Source of the DNA: Blumeriella jaapii
Taxonomy: Eukaryota > Ascomycota > Leotiomycetes > Helotiales > Drepanopezizaceae
Assembly (NCBI GenBank): GCA_009599575.1
Contig: VWND01000064.1
Coordinates: 1,116,001-1,180,000, forward strand
Reading direction: 5' to 3'
Length of the DNA: 64,000 nt
Numbering within the stretch: the stretch's first letter is position 1; each line of letters begins with the position of its first letter. Of the stretch, positions 11,771-29,339 are shown piece by piece. A program made the position numbers and the translations under genes. The notes under the pieces were generated by a model. That model saw only the letters and a list, made by a program, of their open reading frames with translations, searched no databases and had not been told where the DNA came from.

Positions 11771-14700
11771 ATGTCGGCCGCCGACAAGTCCAGACAGTCC
11801 TCGGGCCACAAGTCCTTCTTCTCCCGGAGCAGCAAGAAGGAGAGGAAACATGCGAGCGACGAGCTCAACGTGGGCTCGACCCTCGAGAGTGCGAGCACCC
11901 ACAGCTCACGGTCCTCGCGACACCAGAGAGGCGAGTCCATGGCATCGACCATCGAGAGGCCCCATTCGCCTGGTGCGGATCTGCAAGGCCTGAACATGAT
12001 GGCCGGCGTCATCACGTCCATCCCCTACGACAGCGTGGCCACCGACGGCAGATCCCCCATCCCGGTCGACTACCTCCCGAGGAACGACCAGATGCCTGTG
12101 CGGAGGGAACCGCTGCCGCACCACCTGAACCAGAAAGGGACCGACTATCACCAGTACCCGTCGTTTGACCCGGCCGCCGCGCCGAATGGGAGCTCACACC
12201 CATCCGGACCGCGACCGCCGCCGAAAGACGGGGGGCCCGGGGGGCCCGGCGCCACGCTCGGCGCCGACCGGAGGACGGCGCCGCCGCAATGGGCCTCTGG
12301 CCCCCCCCGCACAAGCGGTGCGAGCACGTCGAATGGGCACAACCCCCGATATGACTCGTACTCGACGGCCCAGTCCTCGACCTACGCGAGAACCTCCTTC
12401 GACCAGTCCAGTCTGGATTCGAGTACGGAGCGGTCGAGTGTCTTCTCCTCGGGCAGCTCCTCGCGGACAGCCATGCCCACCTCCAACTCGACCAGCTCGT
12501 TCAGCAGCAATCTGTCGCCCTCCCATGCATCGAGCCGGGACTCGCATCGCCTGACCAGGCACCCCATTCACCACATGCCGGCCTCTCCCTCGGCCGCCGT
12601 GGGGGGGGAGGGATTTGTGCTCAACAAGCCGACCGATGAGCGAGTGATTGAGGAGCAGTTCATGACCTTGATGCAGAAGCGCGGATGGCACAACCTACCA
12701 GATCAGGCCAAGAGGCAGATGATGGCATACAATCCGGCCAAGAAGTGGACCTTGGTCCACCAGGATCGCTTGACGGAGTGGCAAGGCGAGCAGAAGAGAC
12801 GGACGAACATCCGGAACACGGGCCAATATGGCCGCGAGATGGAAATGCTGGCCAACGCGGAAGAGGAGGGCACCCCCGAGTGGTTTGTGCGGAAAGTCAT
12901 GGACAACAGCATCTCCGCGAAGCAGCTCCAGAGTCTGGCCGTGAGCTTGCGTACGCAGCCCATTGGATGGGTTCGGACCTTTGTCGAGTGCCAGGGTCAG
13001 GTTGCGCTCACGAATGTGCTCGGCAAGATCAATCGGAGGCAGGCCCAGGGACCCGCGCCTGCAGACGGGACCACCAGCGACAAGGACCTGGATCGCGAGT
13101 ATGATATCGTCAAGTGTCTGAAGGCGCTCATGAACAACAAATTCGGAGCCGACGATGCGCTCAACCACCAGCAGGTCATCGTGGCTCTGGCGACCGCTCT
13201 CATCTCACCCCGCTTGACGACGAGGAAGTTGGTGAGCGAAGTGTTGACCTTCCTGTGTCATTGGGCCGGCGGCCAGGGTCACACCAAAGTGATCCAGGCT
13301 ATGGACTATGTCAAGAACCAGCAGGGAGAGAACGGCCGCTTTGATGCCTGGATGAGGGTCGTCGAGGTGACGGTCGACGGCCGGGGAAAGATGGGCAGTC
13401 TGGTCGGGGCCAGCGAAGAAGTCCGAAGCGGTGGCATTGGGATGGAGAACCTCCTGATGGAGTACGCCGTCACCACCTTGTTCTTGATCAACATGGTGGT
13501 CGACGCCCCCGGTCAAGACTTGCAAATGCGAGTCCACATACGTGCTCAGTTCACAGCATGTGGTATTAAGCGAATCCTGCACAAGATGGAGGGGTTTCAA
13601 TACGACGTGATAGACAAGCAGATTGAACGCTTTCGCACCAATGAATCCATCGATTACGAAGATCTTCTGGAGCGTGAGAACAGCAGCAGCAGCATCAAGG
13701 ACAATGTCGAAGGCGAAGTCAAAGACCTCAGCGATCCCGCGCAGATAGTTGATGCCATCATGCAGAAAGTCCAAGGAAGCAGAACCCAGGACTACTTGGT
13801 TTCCGCTTTGCAGCATCTCTTGCTCATCCGCGATAACGATGGAGAAGAACGCTTGCGGATGTTCCAATTGGTCGACTCGATGCTCAGCTATGTTGCGATG
13901 GACAGGAGACTGCCTGACATGGACCTCAAGCAAAGTCTCAATTTCACGGTCCAAAGCCTGCTTGACAAATTGCACACCGATTCGGAAGCTCGCCAAGCTC
14001 TCGATGAGGCCCTCGAGTCTCGCCAAATCGCCGACTCGGCTATGGCTGAGAGGGACGAGATGAAAGCTCAAATCGAACTGGGAGCCGAGGGACTGGTCGC
14101 CAAGCTGCAGAGACAGGTAGAAGAGCAAGCCCAGGTCATCGAGATCCAGAGGCGGCAAGCTGATGCGCTCAAGAGCGACGTGGAGAGTCTCCACGCCGTG
14201 CGGGCCAAGGAGGCCCAAAGAAACGAGCTCGAGACGAGAGAGCTGTATCTCATGTTGCGGGATGCTCAAGATATCGCGGCTTCCAATGCCGTCAAGGGTG
14301 CTGCTGGTGGCGGTGCCTTGGGAGAAACCGATCCTGCTCACATGAAAGGTATCCTGGATCGTGAGAAGCTCATGGACCGGCTTGAGATGCAGATTGAGCG
14401 TCAAAAGACCCAATACAAACTTGAAGGCCGGGTCTGGGGCGATGCCGCGGGTCCCTCTGATCGATTGCGTGCCCTCCGCGAGGAGATGGATGGCGATGGC
14501 TCTGGTTCTGGCGGCGCACCTGCAGGCACTCCCCCGCGAGACTTCACCAACAGCATGCTTGGGACTGTTTCTCGCCAGACGAAGATCTCTCGAAAGCCTG
14601 TCAATTCCCAAGAGATGCTCTTCGAAGATGAAGATGACGAGGGCACGGTATACGAGAAGCCTCGCGTAGTGGAGCTGAGGAGACCTAAGCAAGCACCTGG

Positions 14701-17063
14701 GTATCTGGATGAGATGAACTCCAAGGTTAAGCGCTACGATGCAAGTGATGACGAGGAGGGAGATGGGGTTACTACAGGGCCATCACATCCCAGTCTGGAA
14801 TCTGACTCCCCGAGAACACCTAGCAATGAGGCAGCACCTAAAGTTGCAGGCTTCAACGGGCCACCACCACCACCCCCGCCGCCTCCGCCGCCTATGCCAG
14901 GACAAGAAGCTGGATCCACTGGAACTCCTCCACCACCCCCTCCTCCTCCTCCTCCTCCTCCGCCTCCGCCTCCTCCGCCTCCGCCTCCACCACCTCTGCC
15001 TGGGCTCATGGGCGCCCCGCCACCTCCCCCTCCCCCTCCCCCTCCACCCGGTATGGGTGGAATGATGCCACCTCCGCCGCCTCCACCCATGCCGGGGAAG
15101 AAGGCTGGGGCCTTCCTCAATCGACCAGCTTACAGCACCGCACCGACGCTTGGCTTGCCTGTCTCCAGACCTAAAAAGAAGCTCAAGGCACTTCATTGGG
15201 AGAAGGTGGACACTCCCATGACAACTCATTGGGCAGCACATGCCCCAACTGCGATAGAAAAAGAAGAGAAGTATGCCGAGTTGTCAAGGAAAGGTGTATT
15301 GGATGAGGTTGAGAAGCTCTTCTCGGCCAAAGAAATCAAAGTCCTCGGCAAGGGCTCAGGCAAGAAGCAGGAAAAGAAGCAGATCATCTCTAGTGACCTC
15401 ATGCGGTCGTTCCGTACGTATCTGATGCACTGTGAACACGCTCTTTTGCTCACTATCGACAGAAATTGCCTTGGCCAAGTTTTCGTCATACTCTGTGGAG
15501 AAAATCGTTCAGATGGTTATTCACTGTGACAAGGAGGTCTTGGATAACCCTGTCGTCATGGACTTCTTACAAAAAGAAGACATGTGCAATGTACCAGAGA
15601 ACACTGGCAAGCTGATGGCGCCGTACGCCAAGGATTGGACGGGACCTGATGCGAACAAGGACAATCGTGAGATGGACCCCAATGAGCTCACCAGAGAGGA
15701 CCAGATCTACCTGCAAACATCATACGAACTTCACCACTACTGGAAGTCCAGAATGAGGGCCTTGGCACTAACTCGGACCTTCGAGATCGAGTACGATGAA
15801 ATCTCGACCAAGTTGAAGCAAGTCGTCGATGTGTCGGAATCTCTACGAGACTCGGTGTCGTTCATGAATGTTCTTGGCCTCATTCTCGACATCGGAAACT
15901 ACATGAATGACTCGAACAAACAAGCCACGGGATTCAAGCTCAGCTCGCTTGCGCGACTTGGCATGGTCAAGGACGACAAGAACGAAACGACATTTGCTGA
16001 TCTGGTAGAGCGCATCGTCCGAACTCAGTATCCAGAGTGGGAAGGCTTCACAGAAGACATTGGCGGGGTCGTGACTTCTATGAAGCTGAACGTGGAGCAG
16101 CTTCAACAAGATGCGAAACGTTACATTGACAACGTCAAGAACGTCCAGATGTCCCTAGACTCGGGCAACCTAAGTGACCCGAAGAAATTCCATCCCCAGG
16201 ATCGAGTCAGCACCATCGTCCAACGATCCATGAAGGACGCAAGACGGAAAGCTGAGCAGATGCAATTGTTCCTGGAAGAAACCACTCGATCCTACAATGA
16301 CATCATGACCTTTTACGGTGAAGATCCCAGCGACGAGAACGCCCGCCGAGACTTCTTTTCCAAGCTTGCCGCCTTCGTTAACGATTGGAAGAAGTCAAGA
16401 GAGAAGAATATGGCGCTCGAGGCCACTCGCAAACGGAACGAAGCCTCGATGAAACGGAAGAATGCCCAGCTCAAGACCACCGGTTCTGCCGACGGGGTTG
16501 GACCGACGTCTCCAACCTCGAGCGGAGCTATGGACTCGCTCCTGGAGAAGCTTCGTGCTGCTGCTCCCCAGGTCAGAGACCAACGTGACCGGCGAAGACG
16601 GGCCCGTCTACAGAATCGACACCAAGTCCGCATCGCTTCAGGGCAGAAGATTCCAGATCCAGACGAGATTCCCGAGATGGAACAAACGTTGAGAAGCCCT
16701 GACTCTGTTGATACCGACGGGGGCCCCATGAGCCCTGATTCCGCCGTTCCCAAAGAAGGATCGGATGATGACATTGCCGAACGTGCCGCACTCCTGCTGC
16801 AGGGGATGCGAGGCGCGGACGGCACAAACGAGACAGAAGATCACGACCGTCGCGAGAGCGTGCGACGATCTCGGCGTCGCGATAATGCCGAGGAGGAGCG
16901 CAAAGCCCGCCGCAAGCGCCGCGAGAAAGCATCCAGCGCGTCTGACACCGCTGCTGATGGTGACAGCTCGGTCTTGGAGGCGGAACCGGGCACGCCGCAG
17001 AGTGCAGGACCGCCCATCGCGGAAGAAGACGAGCCAGAGGTGCTGACGCCGACGACGGCGTGA
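11771..17063 (+). CDS. sepA: SepA-type formin (diaphanous-related), two exons
   Basis: This formin nucleates and elongates actin filaments for septation and polarised hyphal growth. The CDS is 11771-15413 joined to 15463-17063 (1,747 residues). The 49-nt GTACGT...CAG intron splits the FH2 domain and restores SSDLMRSF-QIALAKF. Domains in order: a disordered Ser/Pro/Arg-rich N-terminus (1-280); the GTPase-binding/FH3 region from about 281 (EEQFMTLMQKRGWHNLPDQ) to about 640; a coiled coil at about 740-830; an FH1 of long polyproline blocks at about 1029-1112; an FH2 from about 1132 (KKKLKALHWEKVD) to about 1525, with LDIGNYMND; and a DAD-like autoinhibitory motif at about 1570-1595 (MDSLLEKLRAA followed by a basic cluster). 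The length fits Aspergillus SepA. The open frame begins with GTG at 11756, but the first ATG at 11771 (MSAADKSRQ) is the natural start. Rho-GTPase release of DAD binding is the expected control, from the family. Confidence 0.95.
14857..15102 (+). repeat. CCN repeat encoding the formin FH1 polyproline tracts
   Basis: Imperfect CCA/CCT/CCG/CCC triplets encode runs of roughly 7 to 24 prolines separated by Gly/Met/Ala linkers. In the family these recruit profilin-actin. The DNA is slippage-prone, so lengths may vary between strains or be miscounted in the assembly. Confidence 0.9.
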
Positions 17064-21280
<4,217 letters not shown>

Positions 21281-21425
21281 TGTACAGTGCTTGTGTTGTG
21301 TTGTGTTTGTGTTGTGTTGTGTTGTGTTGTGTTGTGTGTGTTGTGTTGTGTGTGTTGTGTTGTGTTGTGTTGTGTTTGTGTTGTTGTTGTGTTGTGTGTG
21401 TGTGTGTGTGTGTTGTGTTGTATTA
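21281..21425. repeat. GTGTT/GTTGT microsatellite
   Basis: Degenerate repeats of TGTTG and GTGT with a pure GT stretch, noncoding. Cys/Val/Leu-rich frames across it are artefacts. Confidence 0.9.
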
Positions 21426-22261
21426 TATGTCGAGCGGAGATCTGTCTCTCTCTCTCTCTCTCTCTATGGAGTGGCCGTCTATCTACTGTATCTACTGTAT
21501 CTACTGACAGTATGTACAGTACAGTACAGTACAGTACTGTGCAGTGCAGTAAGTAAGTAAGTAACTACAGTATCGCCACCGCCACTGGCCGCGATTCGTC
21601 TCTGTTTCAGGATATGTATGTACCTATGTACCTATGTACCTATGTATGTATGTATGTATGTACATACCTACAGTACAGTACAGTAGCAAACCTTTCATTT
21701 CATTTCTTTTTTTCCCTTTCCTTCCTTTCCTTTCCTTTCCCTTCCTTTCCCTTCCTGGCCGCGACCAGCAGCAAGCGGGCCGAGCTGATTCGCACATACA
21801 GCACAGGAACGTGAAAGTGGCGTAAGCGCAGCCTTTCCAGAATCTCGCTAGAGCATGGAACCTCGTGCTGCAGCCAGCCCATGACGGTGCGATCAATGAA
21901 TGAATGGTGCTAGGTACCATACCGTACATACCGTACCGTACAGAGCAGTATGTATGTATGGATGTACAGTATGTATGTACTGTATGTACAGTATGTATGT
22001 ATGTATGTACTGTACACAGTACCTAGGTAGCTATCGATGCGGCGAGGGCCACACCAGACGCGCATGGGGCATGAGATGGATCAGCCAGCCGCTGCTGCGC
22101 TTGGGCGCGGGCGCCCGTGTCGTCATGGCCGTGGCCGTGGCCGCGGGAGAGGAGGAGGAGGCTCGTTGCGATGCTCGCTCGTCGGGGCCGCGCCGAGAGA
22201 GAGGCGGGTGTTGGTTGACTCGCGATACTTTGGTGGCGGGGACGGGAGAGGGGGTGAGTGG

Positions 22262-22345
22262 ATGAGTGGGTGGGTGAGTGGGTGAGTGGGTGGGTGAGTG
22301 AGTGAGTGGGTGAGTGGGTGAGTGGGTGAGTGGATGGGAGGTGAA
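22262..22345. repeat. GAGTGGGT octamer-like tandem repeat
   Basis: Repeated GAGTGGGTGGGTGAGTGG units, about ten copies. The Thr/His/Pro/Ser-rich reverse frame is an artefact. Confidence 0.85.
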
Positions 22346-22382
22346 GCGCGTTGGGCGCATAGAAGAACACTTGAGGTTGTGC

Positions 22383-22592
22383 TGTATGTATGTGTATGTG
22401 TATGTATGAGGTATGTGTATGTGTGTATGTGTATGTGTGTATGTGTGTATGTATGTACTGTGTACTGTGTATGTGTGTATGTGTGTATGTGTGTATGTGT
22501 GTATGTATGTGTGTATGTATGTGTGTACTATGTATGTATCTGTGTACTGTGTATGTATGTATGTGTGTGTGTACCTTATGTACCTATGTGTG
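22383..22592. repeat. TATG/TGTG microsatellite
   Basis: About 210 bp of alternating GTATGTGT and GTATGTAT units with occasional TACTGTG interruptions. It contains many TGTA words. Confidence 0.9.
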
Positions 22593-25448
22593 TACCGTAC
22601 ATCCAAACCAAGCGCATATGAGAAAGAGGGAGAAGAGCGAAAAGAAAGAAAGAAGATTCACCCCGACCGACGCAGAGAGTTCGTTGATCGTCGTCCCGGA
22701 GAACAGAATCCGAGGATCACGCAGGAACCTTCACCGTCATGATCACATCCCACCTCGTCGCTCTTTGGCTCGACGACCTACATACAGTACGGTAAAAGTC
22801 AATCCATCGGGCCCATCACGAGACTGTGCTACTCTACAGTACGTATACTGTGTACAGTACAGTGCTGTACACAGAACTGTATGTATGTACTGTACATATG
22901 TTCATCTCTTAAGCTTTACCCAGTTAGAGTTCTGCGTGGCTCAGGGGCTCGCTAACATCGTACACATGTCCACAGTACACACAGCAAGTCCTGTCTGTAT
23001 GTACAGTACATTACAGTACACACACATACAGACAGACAGACTCAGCTAAGAAGACGACGACGCCGCTAGAGTCTTGAATGCGCGGCGGCTCCAGCGCAGC
23101 GTCGGCCGCAGTGCGTCGTCTGATCGATCGTGTCCGTTCGCTCGGGGTCGCAGGCGCCTCTGCTCTGCACCTGAATCATGGCGGCGGCGAGGGTCTGTGG
23201 CGCGACCTTGCGTCCCCGTGATCGGTGATGTCGGTCTCGGGGCTCTGTCACGTCGGTTCGCGCGTCGCGGTGCGGAGAAAATCTCCCGCGTGGCTGACGA
23301 TGCGTCTCGGCTGGGCGTGGTGTTGTTGATGTTCCTCTCGGCTGGGCGTGGTGTTGTTGATGTTGATGTTGTTGTTGCTCATGGCCCACCTCACGGCTCG
23401 CGCTCGGGGTGGTGTCTCGGCGGCCACATCGAAGACGGCGACGGCGACGGCGACGGCGACGGCCAGCGCCTCGTCGGCTCCTTACAGTAGGTATTCACTT
23501 GCAGCACATACTTGCTCGGTCGTGAGGAGCGAGGAGCGAGGAGCGAGGAGCGAGGAGGAATACGCATCGGGGACGGCGAGGCCATCTCGCAACGTGGCGG
23601 CGCGGGCTCGAGCGGGCTCCGTCGAGGACACGACCGCCCCGAAGGGATGGATGATGGATGGATGATGGATGGATGTCCTGTACCGCAGGTCTACAGTGTC
23701 TACGGTACCGTACGCTGTCCGCCATGAATGCAGGAAGGATTAATAGCGAAATACGGGCGGGGCAAAGGATGGGAGAGGACCAGGGGATGGAGGGGCCTGC
23801 GCCGAGATGTGAATGAGTCGACGAGATCGCGCCCGATACTGTCCGGACAAGTCCAGCGACGCGGTATGGACCTCACGATGGCCGCTGGGTGAGGGACGGC
23901 GGGAGGCGTGAGACACGGGCGACGGAGGTCTGGCGAGGCAGAGTCCCGAGATGTAAACAAGACCCAAGCGAGAAGCCGTTTGGGATGGGGCGCGCACCGA
24001 CCGATGCAACGAGACCTGGCGGCCAGCCCGCGAGCGAGAGCCCTTCCTCACCGTCTCGAGGGCATCGACGCTCTGATGCGGTCCCTGGCCCCGAATCCTG
24101 CGCGCCGTGCGGTCGTGTTCGCGGGAGGTGCTCGGCGACACGAACCGGGAGCGCAGCGCACTCGCGGGGTGCTGGCTGGTCTGAGACCTGCCTGGACCCC
24201 TTTTCTCGCCGTGGCGCTGGCCGTGGCACCGGCCCCGAGCATGCGGCGCAGAGAGTCAGTCAGTACCGTACCGTACTGTATGTGTACTGGACAGTCCCGT
24301 GGGGGATGGAGGTGTCGGTACAGTACAGTACGAGCAGAAGGGGTCGCGATGCAGGGCGAGAGGCCCCGGGGGAGCACGACGGCACCGTCCACGCCCCCGT
24401 CTGCATCCTGATCGTGAGACTCCCGCCGGCCTGTGCCAACAGGATGGGACAGACCGTCAACCCAGGACAGCACCGCGAGTCCCGTCCAGCACCGTCCGGT
24501 CTGGAGTCACGGCCGCGTCTGCCCATCTGTGGACCGGCGTGGCAGGCAGGGGATCTACGCGAGTTCGGCAGCCATGAGTAAATACCGAAGACCTTAAATC
24601 CCGTACCCGTGTGGATGGAGGGAGACCTACAGTCTGTATGTACAGTCTGTATGTACAGGACTCACGGTCCCGTATAAATGCGTGGAGGTCTGGATGAGGG
24701 TGTGTTGGTCTGTCCGGTGCGATGGTCTGCCCCCGACCGACCGGTCCCATCGCCAGCTCGAGCTCGAGCTCGCCGAGATCTGAGATCTGAGATCGGAGGA
24801 CCTTCCTTTCCTACGGCCGACGGTCAGACCAGACCAGCTCAGACCAGCGCCGACCCGACCAGACCAGCAGACCAGACCCGACCAGACCAGACCAGATCCG
24901 TTCTGATCCGACCAAACTCGCCCTCGCCCTCGCCCTCGCTCCGACCGCATCACCGCCCGCCCGCGGCTGATACTGCTCCTGCTCCTCTTCCTCGTCCTCT
25001 TCGTCTTCCTCGTCCTCCTCGTCTTCCCCTTGTTCCTCTTTCTCTTCCTCTTTCTCTTCCTCTTTCTGTTCCTCTTCCTCTTCCTCCTCTTTCTCCTCCT
25101 GCTCCTCCTCCCCCTCCTTCTCCTCTTCCACCACCACCACCGCTCTCTCACCACCTCTTATTACCTCGACGTCGACGTCGACCTCGTCCCCGACCTCGTC
25201 CTCGACGTCGACCTCGTCCTCGACCTCGTCCGCACGCTCGATCTCGCTTCTGCCATTCCCGTACGACTCGACCGCGGACCCATCCCCCCGTTGCCGTGGT
25301 GTGACCATGCTCTGTTGACCCGGGACCTTGTTTCCTGTGCCAACGCGGGCGGCCCAGACCACGCCGGGGCGGCCTTCTCCCCCTTCTCCCTCCCCCCACG
25401 ACCGCGAGCGACGAGAGCGACGAGAGCGACGACGAGAGCGCAGGCAGG
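22593..25448. other. gene-free region upstream of the 25.4-kb gene
   Basis: No supported coding frame. It includes AGGAGCG units at 23523-23556, a GGCGAC run at about 23437-23465, GGATGAT units at about 23646-23675, AGACC/GACC-rich DNA at 24825-24910, and a strong pyrimidine tract at about 24970-25135 (CTC/TTC repeats). The pyrimidine tract, 300-480 bp before the next start codon, may be a promoter or leader feature. Confidence 0.5.
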
Positions 25449-27688
25449 ATGATCGTGATGGAGGGCCTGATGCTGGTTCCGCCCGAGCGCGGGACCATCA
25501 TCGGCCGACCGGTGTGGAAGGTATGTTGATGCCGCGATGCCGCGATGTCGCTGATGTCGCCGGCCCTGTGTGTGTTTGCGCGCACGCGCGCCCCTGGTTC
25601 GAATTCGAGGCTGACGGCGTGCCATTCCCACAGACCCGATACATCGTGCTCGGCACCAGCTCCATCCTGAAGACGCAAACCGACCCGCCGCCCAAGTCCT
25701 CGGGGCGACTCGCGCAGGGCCGGAGCCGGCTGCTGTCGACGACCTCGAAACCCAGTCTGCTCGACCCATCGCAGCCAGAAACGTCGGCCCAGGCCGTGGT
25801 GTACGTGACGATCTACAAGTCAAAGGTAGGGAAGAGGACGAAGAAGAACAAGGAGGAGGAGAACAAGACCAAGAGCACGAGCAAGACCAAGAACACACGC
25901 ACTTGAACTTGAACAACAACAACAGCAACCAGACAGCGAGCGCCGGGCTAACGCTTCCAACAGGGCGATTGGGAATGTGTCGCGCAGTATCCCGTCTCGG
26001 CCTTCAAGTCGTGCGAGGTCCAGGTCCTGCAGCATCGCAAATACAGTCCAGCGTTGCCGACGCTGATGTTCGAGATGAAGCCCGACTCCATCTTCGAGAA
26101 GCAGCGCAAGAGACGCTCGAGCCGGACGACCGGCCTGTCCCACAAGGACGCCTGGATAAACTATCTCCTCTTTCGAACCATGCCGCAGGAGAAGTACAGC
26201 ATCTACGACTGGCAAGCCGCCGTCAACCCGCTGCTCACCCCGGACGAGGTCGCCGACGACGGCGTGATGAGCTCCAAGAGCTCCGTCTTCAGCGGCTTCC
26301 ACAACCCGTTTGGGAGTGACAGGAGCCTCTCGGGCTCGACGAACCCGCGACCGGAGATAGTGCACCGGTCGGCGAGTCACCAGGGCCATCAGAGTCGCCA
26401 GTACCACTACACGCATGCCCCGGCCACGCGAGAACGGCCCTCGGCCATGATCTCTCCCTCCCCAAGCCTGCGATCGAGACGCTCAGATCTGTCATCGCAA
26501 GCGAGCTCGCAGCCTCCGCATGTCAGCTTCAGATCGTCCCAGGCTCACAGCTTCACGACGACGCTCCCTTCAGACTTGCCCTCTCCTGCCTCGACCTCGG
26601 GCTACGACAACCCCCTGATTGAGGGCTGGACCTCGGCGCAAGGCCGGTCCTCGGCATTGTCCTCGCACACGAGAGGAAGCAATAGCATCGCATCCGCCGT
26701 GGCCCCGATACCGTCCGCGTCCTCCACGCCACCGGGACACCGGGAGACGATCCTCGACCGAGCATTCCAGATGCAGTGTATTCCCGGGAGCGAACGCATG
26801 CCCGAAAAACAAGACGAGAGAATCAGCAGCCTGGCTCGATTTGAAGCCTTGATGCGAGAAGCCGACGAGCGGAAGATTGCCCAATCAACAGCCAAGCAAC
26901 CCTCCCGAGAAACGCCGAACTGGGACCTCGAAGAAGAGTCCGAAGAGTCCTCGGAGGGCGAGCCCGACGCGGACATGGAGGAAGAGCTGGGCGAAGAGCT
27001 CGACGAAGAACTGGACGAATCACTGGACGAATCTCTGGACGATGAAGACGAGTTCGAAATGTCGGACGAGGAGGTCACCATCCCACCACCCGCGCAGCGT
27101 GTCTTGAGCTACACCTCGGGCGGTCGGACGCCAGTCCTGTCACCAGGCACCCCAGGCACACCATGTTCCGGCGCTCCCAGGAGTCCGCTGATCCCCTTTA
27201 TTAATTCGCAAGCCATGTCCGCCCTGCAAGGCACGTCGCCCTCCGTTGCCCGCCCCCGGGCCGGCTCCACCAACTCCTCCTCCCGCCCTAGAAGCTCCCG
27301 TCCTTCCTCCTACGGGTTCCGATCCCGCTCGACCTCCACGAACGCCGTGCCGTTGTTCCGAGACCGAGATAGCACGAACAGCACGCTCCGTGGCGACTTT
27401 TCGGACTCTTCGGAGCGACGCAGCAGCAGCCGGTCCATTCAACGAGTGAGCTTCCAGGAGTTCGCGAAGCGGCTGAGCAGCTCAAGTAGTCTGTTGATGG
27501 CGCGGAGGATCGACAGCCCTGCTTCCGGGCGGGACGGGAGCATCAGGGACAGCGGCGAGTACGAGGTGGACAACAACGAGTTTGTCGATCGGCCGAGCAC
27601 GAGATTCAAACCCGCGAGAGACTCCAATGGAGGGAGGAACCTGAAGTGTCGCTGGAGAGACTCCGTCGGCGTGTTTGATTCCGAGTGA
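25449..27688 (+). CDS. conserved fungal protein, N-terminal PH-like fold suspected, disordered C-terminus
   Basis: Three exons, 25449-25520, 25634-25825 and 25964-27688, encode 662 residues. Both introns are GT-AG (the second has a CTAAC branch point) and are phase 0. The first about 150 residues are globular: MIVMEGLMLVPPERG, RYIVLGTSSILKTQ, VVYVTIYKSK, GDWECVAQYPVSAFKSCEVQ and TLMFEMKPDSIFEKQRKRRS. The strand-rich pattern and length suggest a PH-like domain, but this is inference and no binding residues are claimed. From about residue 190 the chain is Ser/Pro/Arg-rich and disordered, with a Glu/Asp-rich stretch at about 400-450 (EEESEESSEGEPDADMEEEL). I know conserved uncharacterised Pezizomycotina proteins of this layout but no function. 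A pyrimidine-rich tract lies upstream and microsatellites lie on both sides. Confidence 0.8.
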
Positions 27689-28823
27689 GGCTCACTTCCA
27701 CGTCCTGTTCCGCACGCACCATTACGCGGTTCTCTGATGTCGCGCTTGGAGCAGTCAGTCGAGACGACACGATTCTTGCATAATTGTCATGTGGGCGTTC
27801 TGGGCTGTCCTCGACCGACGGTGATTGGGTTATGCTGTGACTCGCAGCTTGGGGGTGGGGATCTGGTTGTGGCATTTGCGGGCGTTGTGATACCAGTTTG
27901 CCCGTTGCTTACCTACCACTTTGTATGTGTATATAAATATATATGTATAATCGTTTCTACAAATCTGTTTTCCCCTCCTCTTCTTCTCTTCCTACGCTCT
28001 CATTATCCCATCCTGACCCATCCCTTGTTCGTTCTCCGAGGGCCCAAGGACGGACGAGCCTTTAAGAATCCGGGTGGAGATGAAATAAAGCGTGTCGGAA
28101 TCGAGAAGATACGAGGTCGAGAGTATATATATATGTGTATGTGTATGTACCTATGGTCCTTCACCCCCGACAGCCCCCCCCCCATCTCCCCATATCTCCC
28201 CTGCATCACAAGAGGCGCAAGACTCGACCGTCTGCACAACAAGTGAACAGACGATATGCGTGCGTTCCCAATCCAGCTCACAGCTCCTTACCTATCCTCA
28301 CATCGTCCCAATTTCCCGTTCCCAGCTTTCTAGCGCGGACGTCATCCTGCCGTCTCATCCCACCCACCCGTCCGTCCGCTGCTCCCTCCTCTCCTCTCCT
28401 CTCCTCTCCTCTCCTGCGCTTGCATCTCTGTGCTTCGCTTCGACCTCTCCGCTTGAGCTCGAGGCGTTCCCGACGCTTTCCTCTCGCGCACTTTCTGGGA
28501 GTTGAGTTGAGTTGTCGTGAACAGAATAGAACGGAACGGAACGGAACAGAATGGAACAGAACAGAGCGGAACAGAGCGTAGGCCCGGTCGGCTCGAACAA
28601 GACGGTTTGGTCTGGGCTGGCGGGGAGGGGGAAGGGGGGGGGGGGGGGGGAGTGTACCTGTGGCAGACTTCGTGCGAACCGCGAGCCATGCATAGGTAGG
28701 TAGGTGGTTGTGTATAGGTAGGTACCTTACTCCGTACTCCATACTCCAAACTCCAAACAGCTTGTACTGTACTGTACTGTACTGTAATGCTAATCATTAC
28801 TTGCTTAGGTACTTACTTACCTA

Positions 28824-28856
<33 letters not shown>

Positions 28857-29339
28857 CTCATATCCACTAGCCAACTAGCCAACTAGCCAACTGGCCATCT
28901 GGCCAACTGCTACAGTACAGTACAATATCACAAGGAAAATCCGAATCAGATGTCCGTCCGTCGCTCTGGGGGTGTGGTGTGGTGTGGTGTTTGTTGATTG
29001 ATTCATAGCTGTGTTGGTTGATTGATAGCTGTGTTTTTTGTTTAATTGTTTGCTTGTTTGTTTGTTAATTTGCTGGTGGGTTTGTTGGTTGGTTGTCACT
29101 TCTAAACCTCCTCCTCCTTCTTTTACGACAACAACAACAACGACGACCACCACAATAACAAACAACAACCACAGGTTCAGAGCCCCCACACCTCCTGGTG
29201 TGCGTTTGGAGTTGTGCCGCAAGAAAGAGAGAGGGAGAGAGAGAGAGATGATGGAATCCAATGCTACTTACTGTACTGTGCAGTGACAACCTAGCCAGCT
29301 CGCTTAATCCCGCTTAGCTACCTACCTTACCGGAAACAC
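27689..29339. other. gene-free, simple-repeat-rich DNA
   Basis: No supported gene. It contains a TATA-rich 27930-27955 stretch, CCTCT units at 28384-28412, GGAAC units at 28530-28575, a G tract at about 28634-28650, a TTAC tetramer run at 28812-28858, AACTAGCC units at about 28866-28892, and TACTGTAC words at 28766-28785. Confidence 0.55.

Noticed and set aside
13205..14692. 495-codon minus-strand ORF inside the formin
   Set aside because: It lies fully antisense to the formin FH3 and coiled-coil coding region. Codon bias explains it.
22031..22606. 191-codon Thr/His/Tyr-rich minus ORF
   Set aside because: Produced by TATG/TGTG and GAGTGGGT microsatellites, with no conserved segment.
24678..25362. 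Long Arg/Pro and Glu/Lys-rich ORFs on both strands before the 25.4-kb gene
   Set aside because: They translate the AGACC and CTC/TTC low-complexity tracts. Neither has a globular block.
25590..25620. GGTTCGAATTC resembling a tRNA T-arm
   Set aside because: No acceptor, D-arm or anticodon partners surround it, and it lies in an intron of a coding gene.
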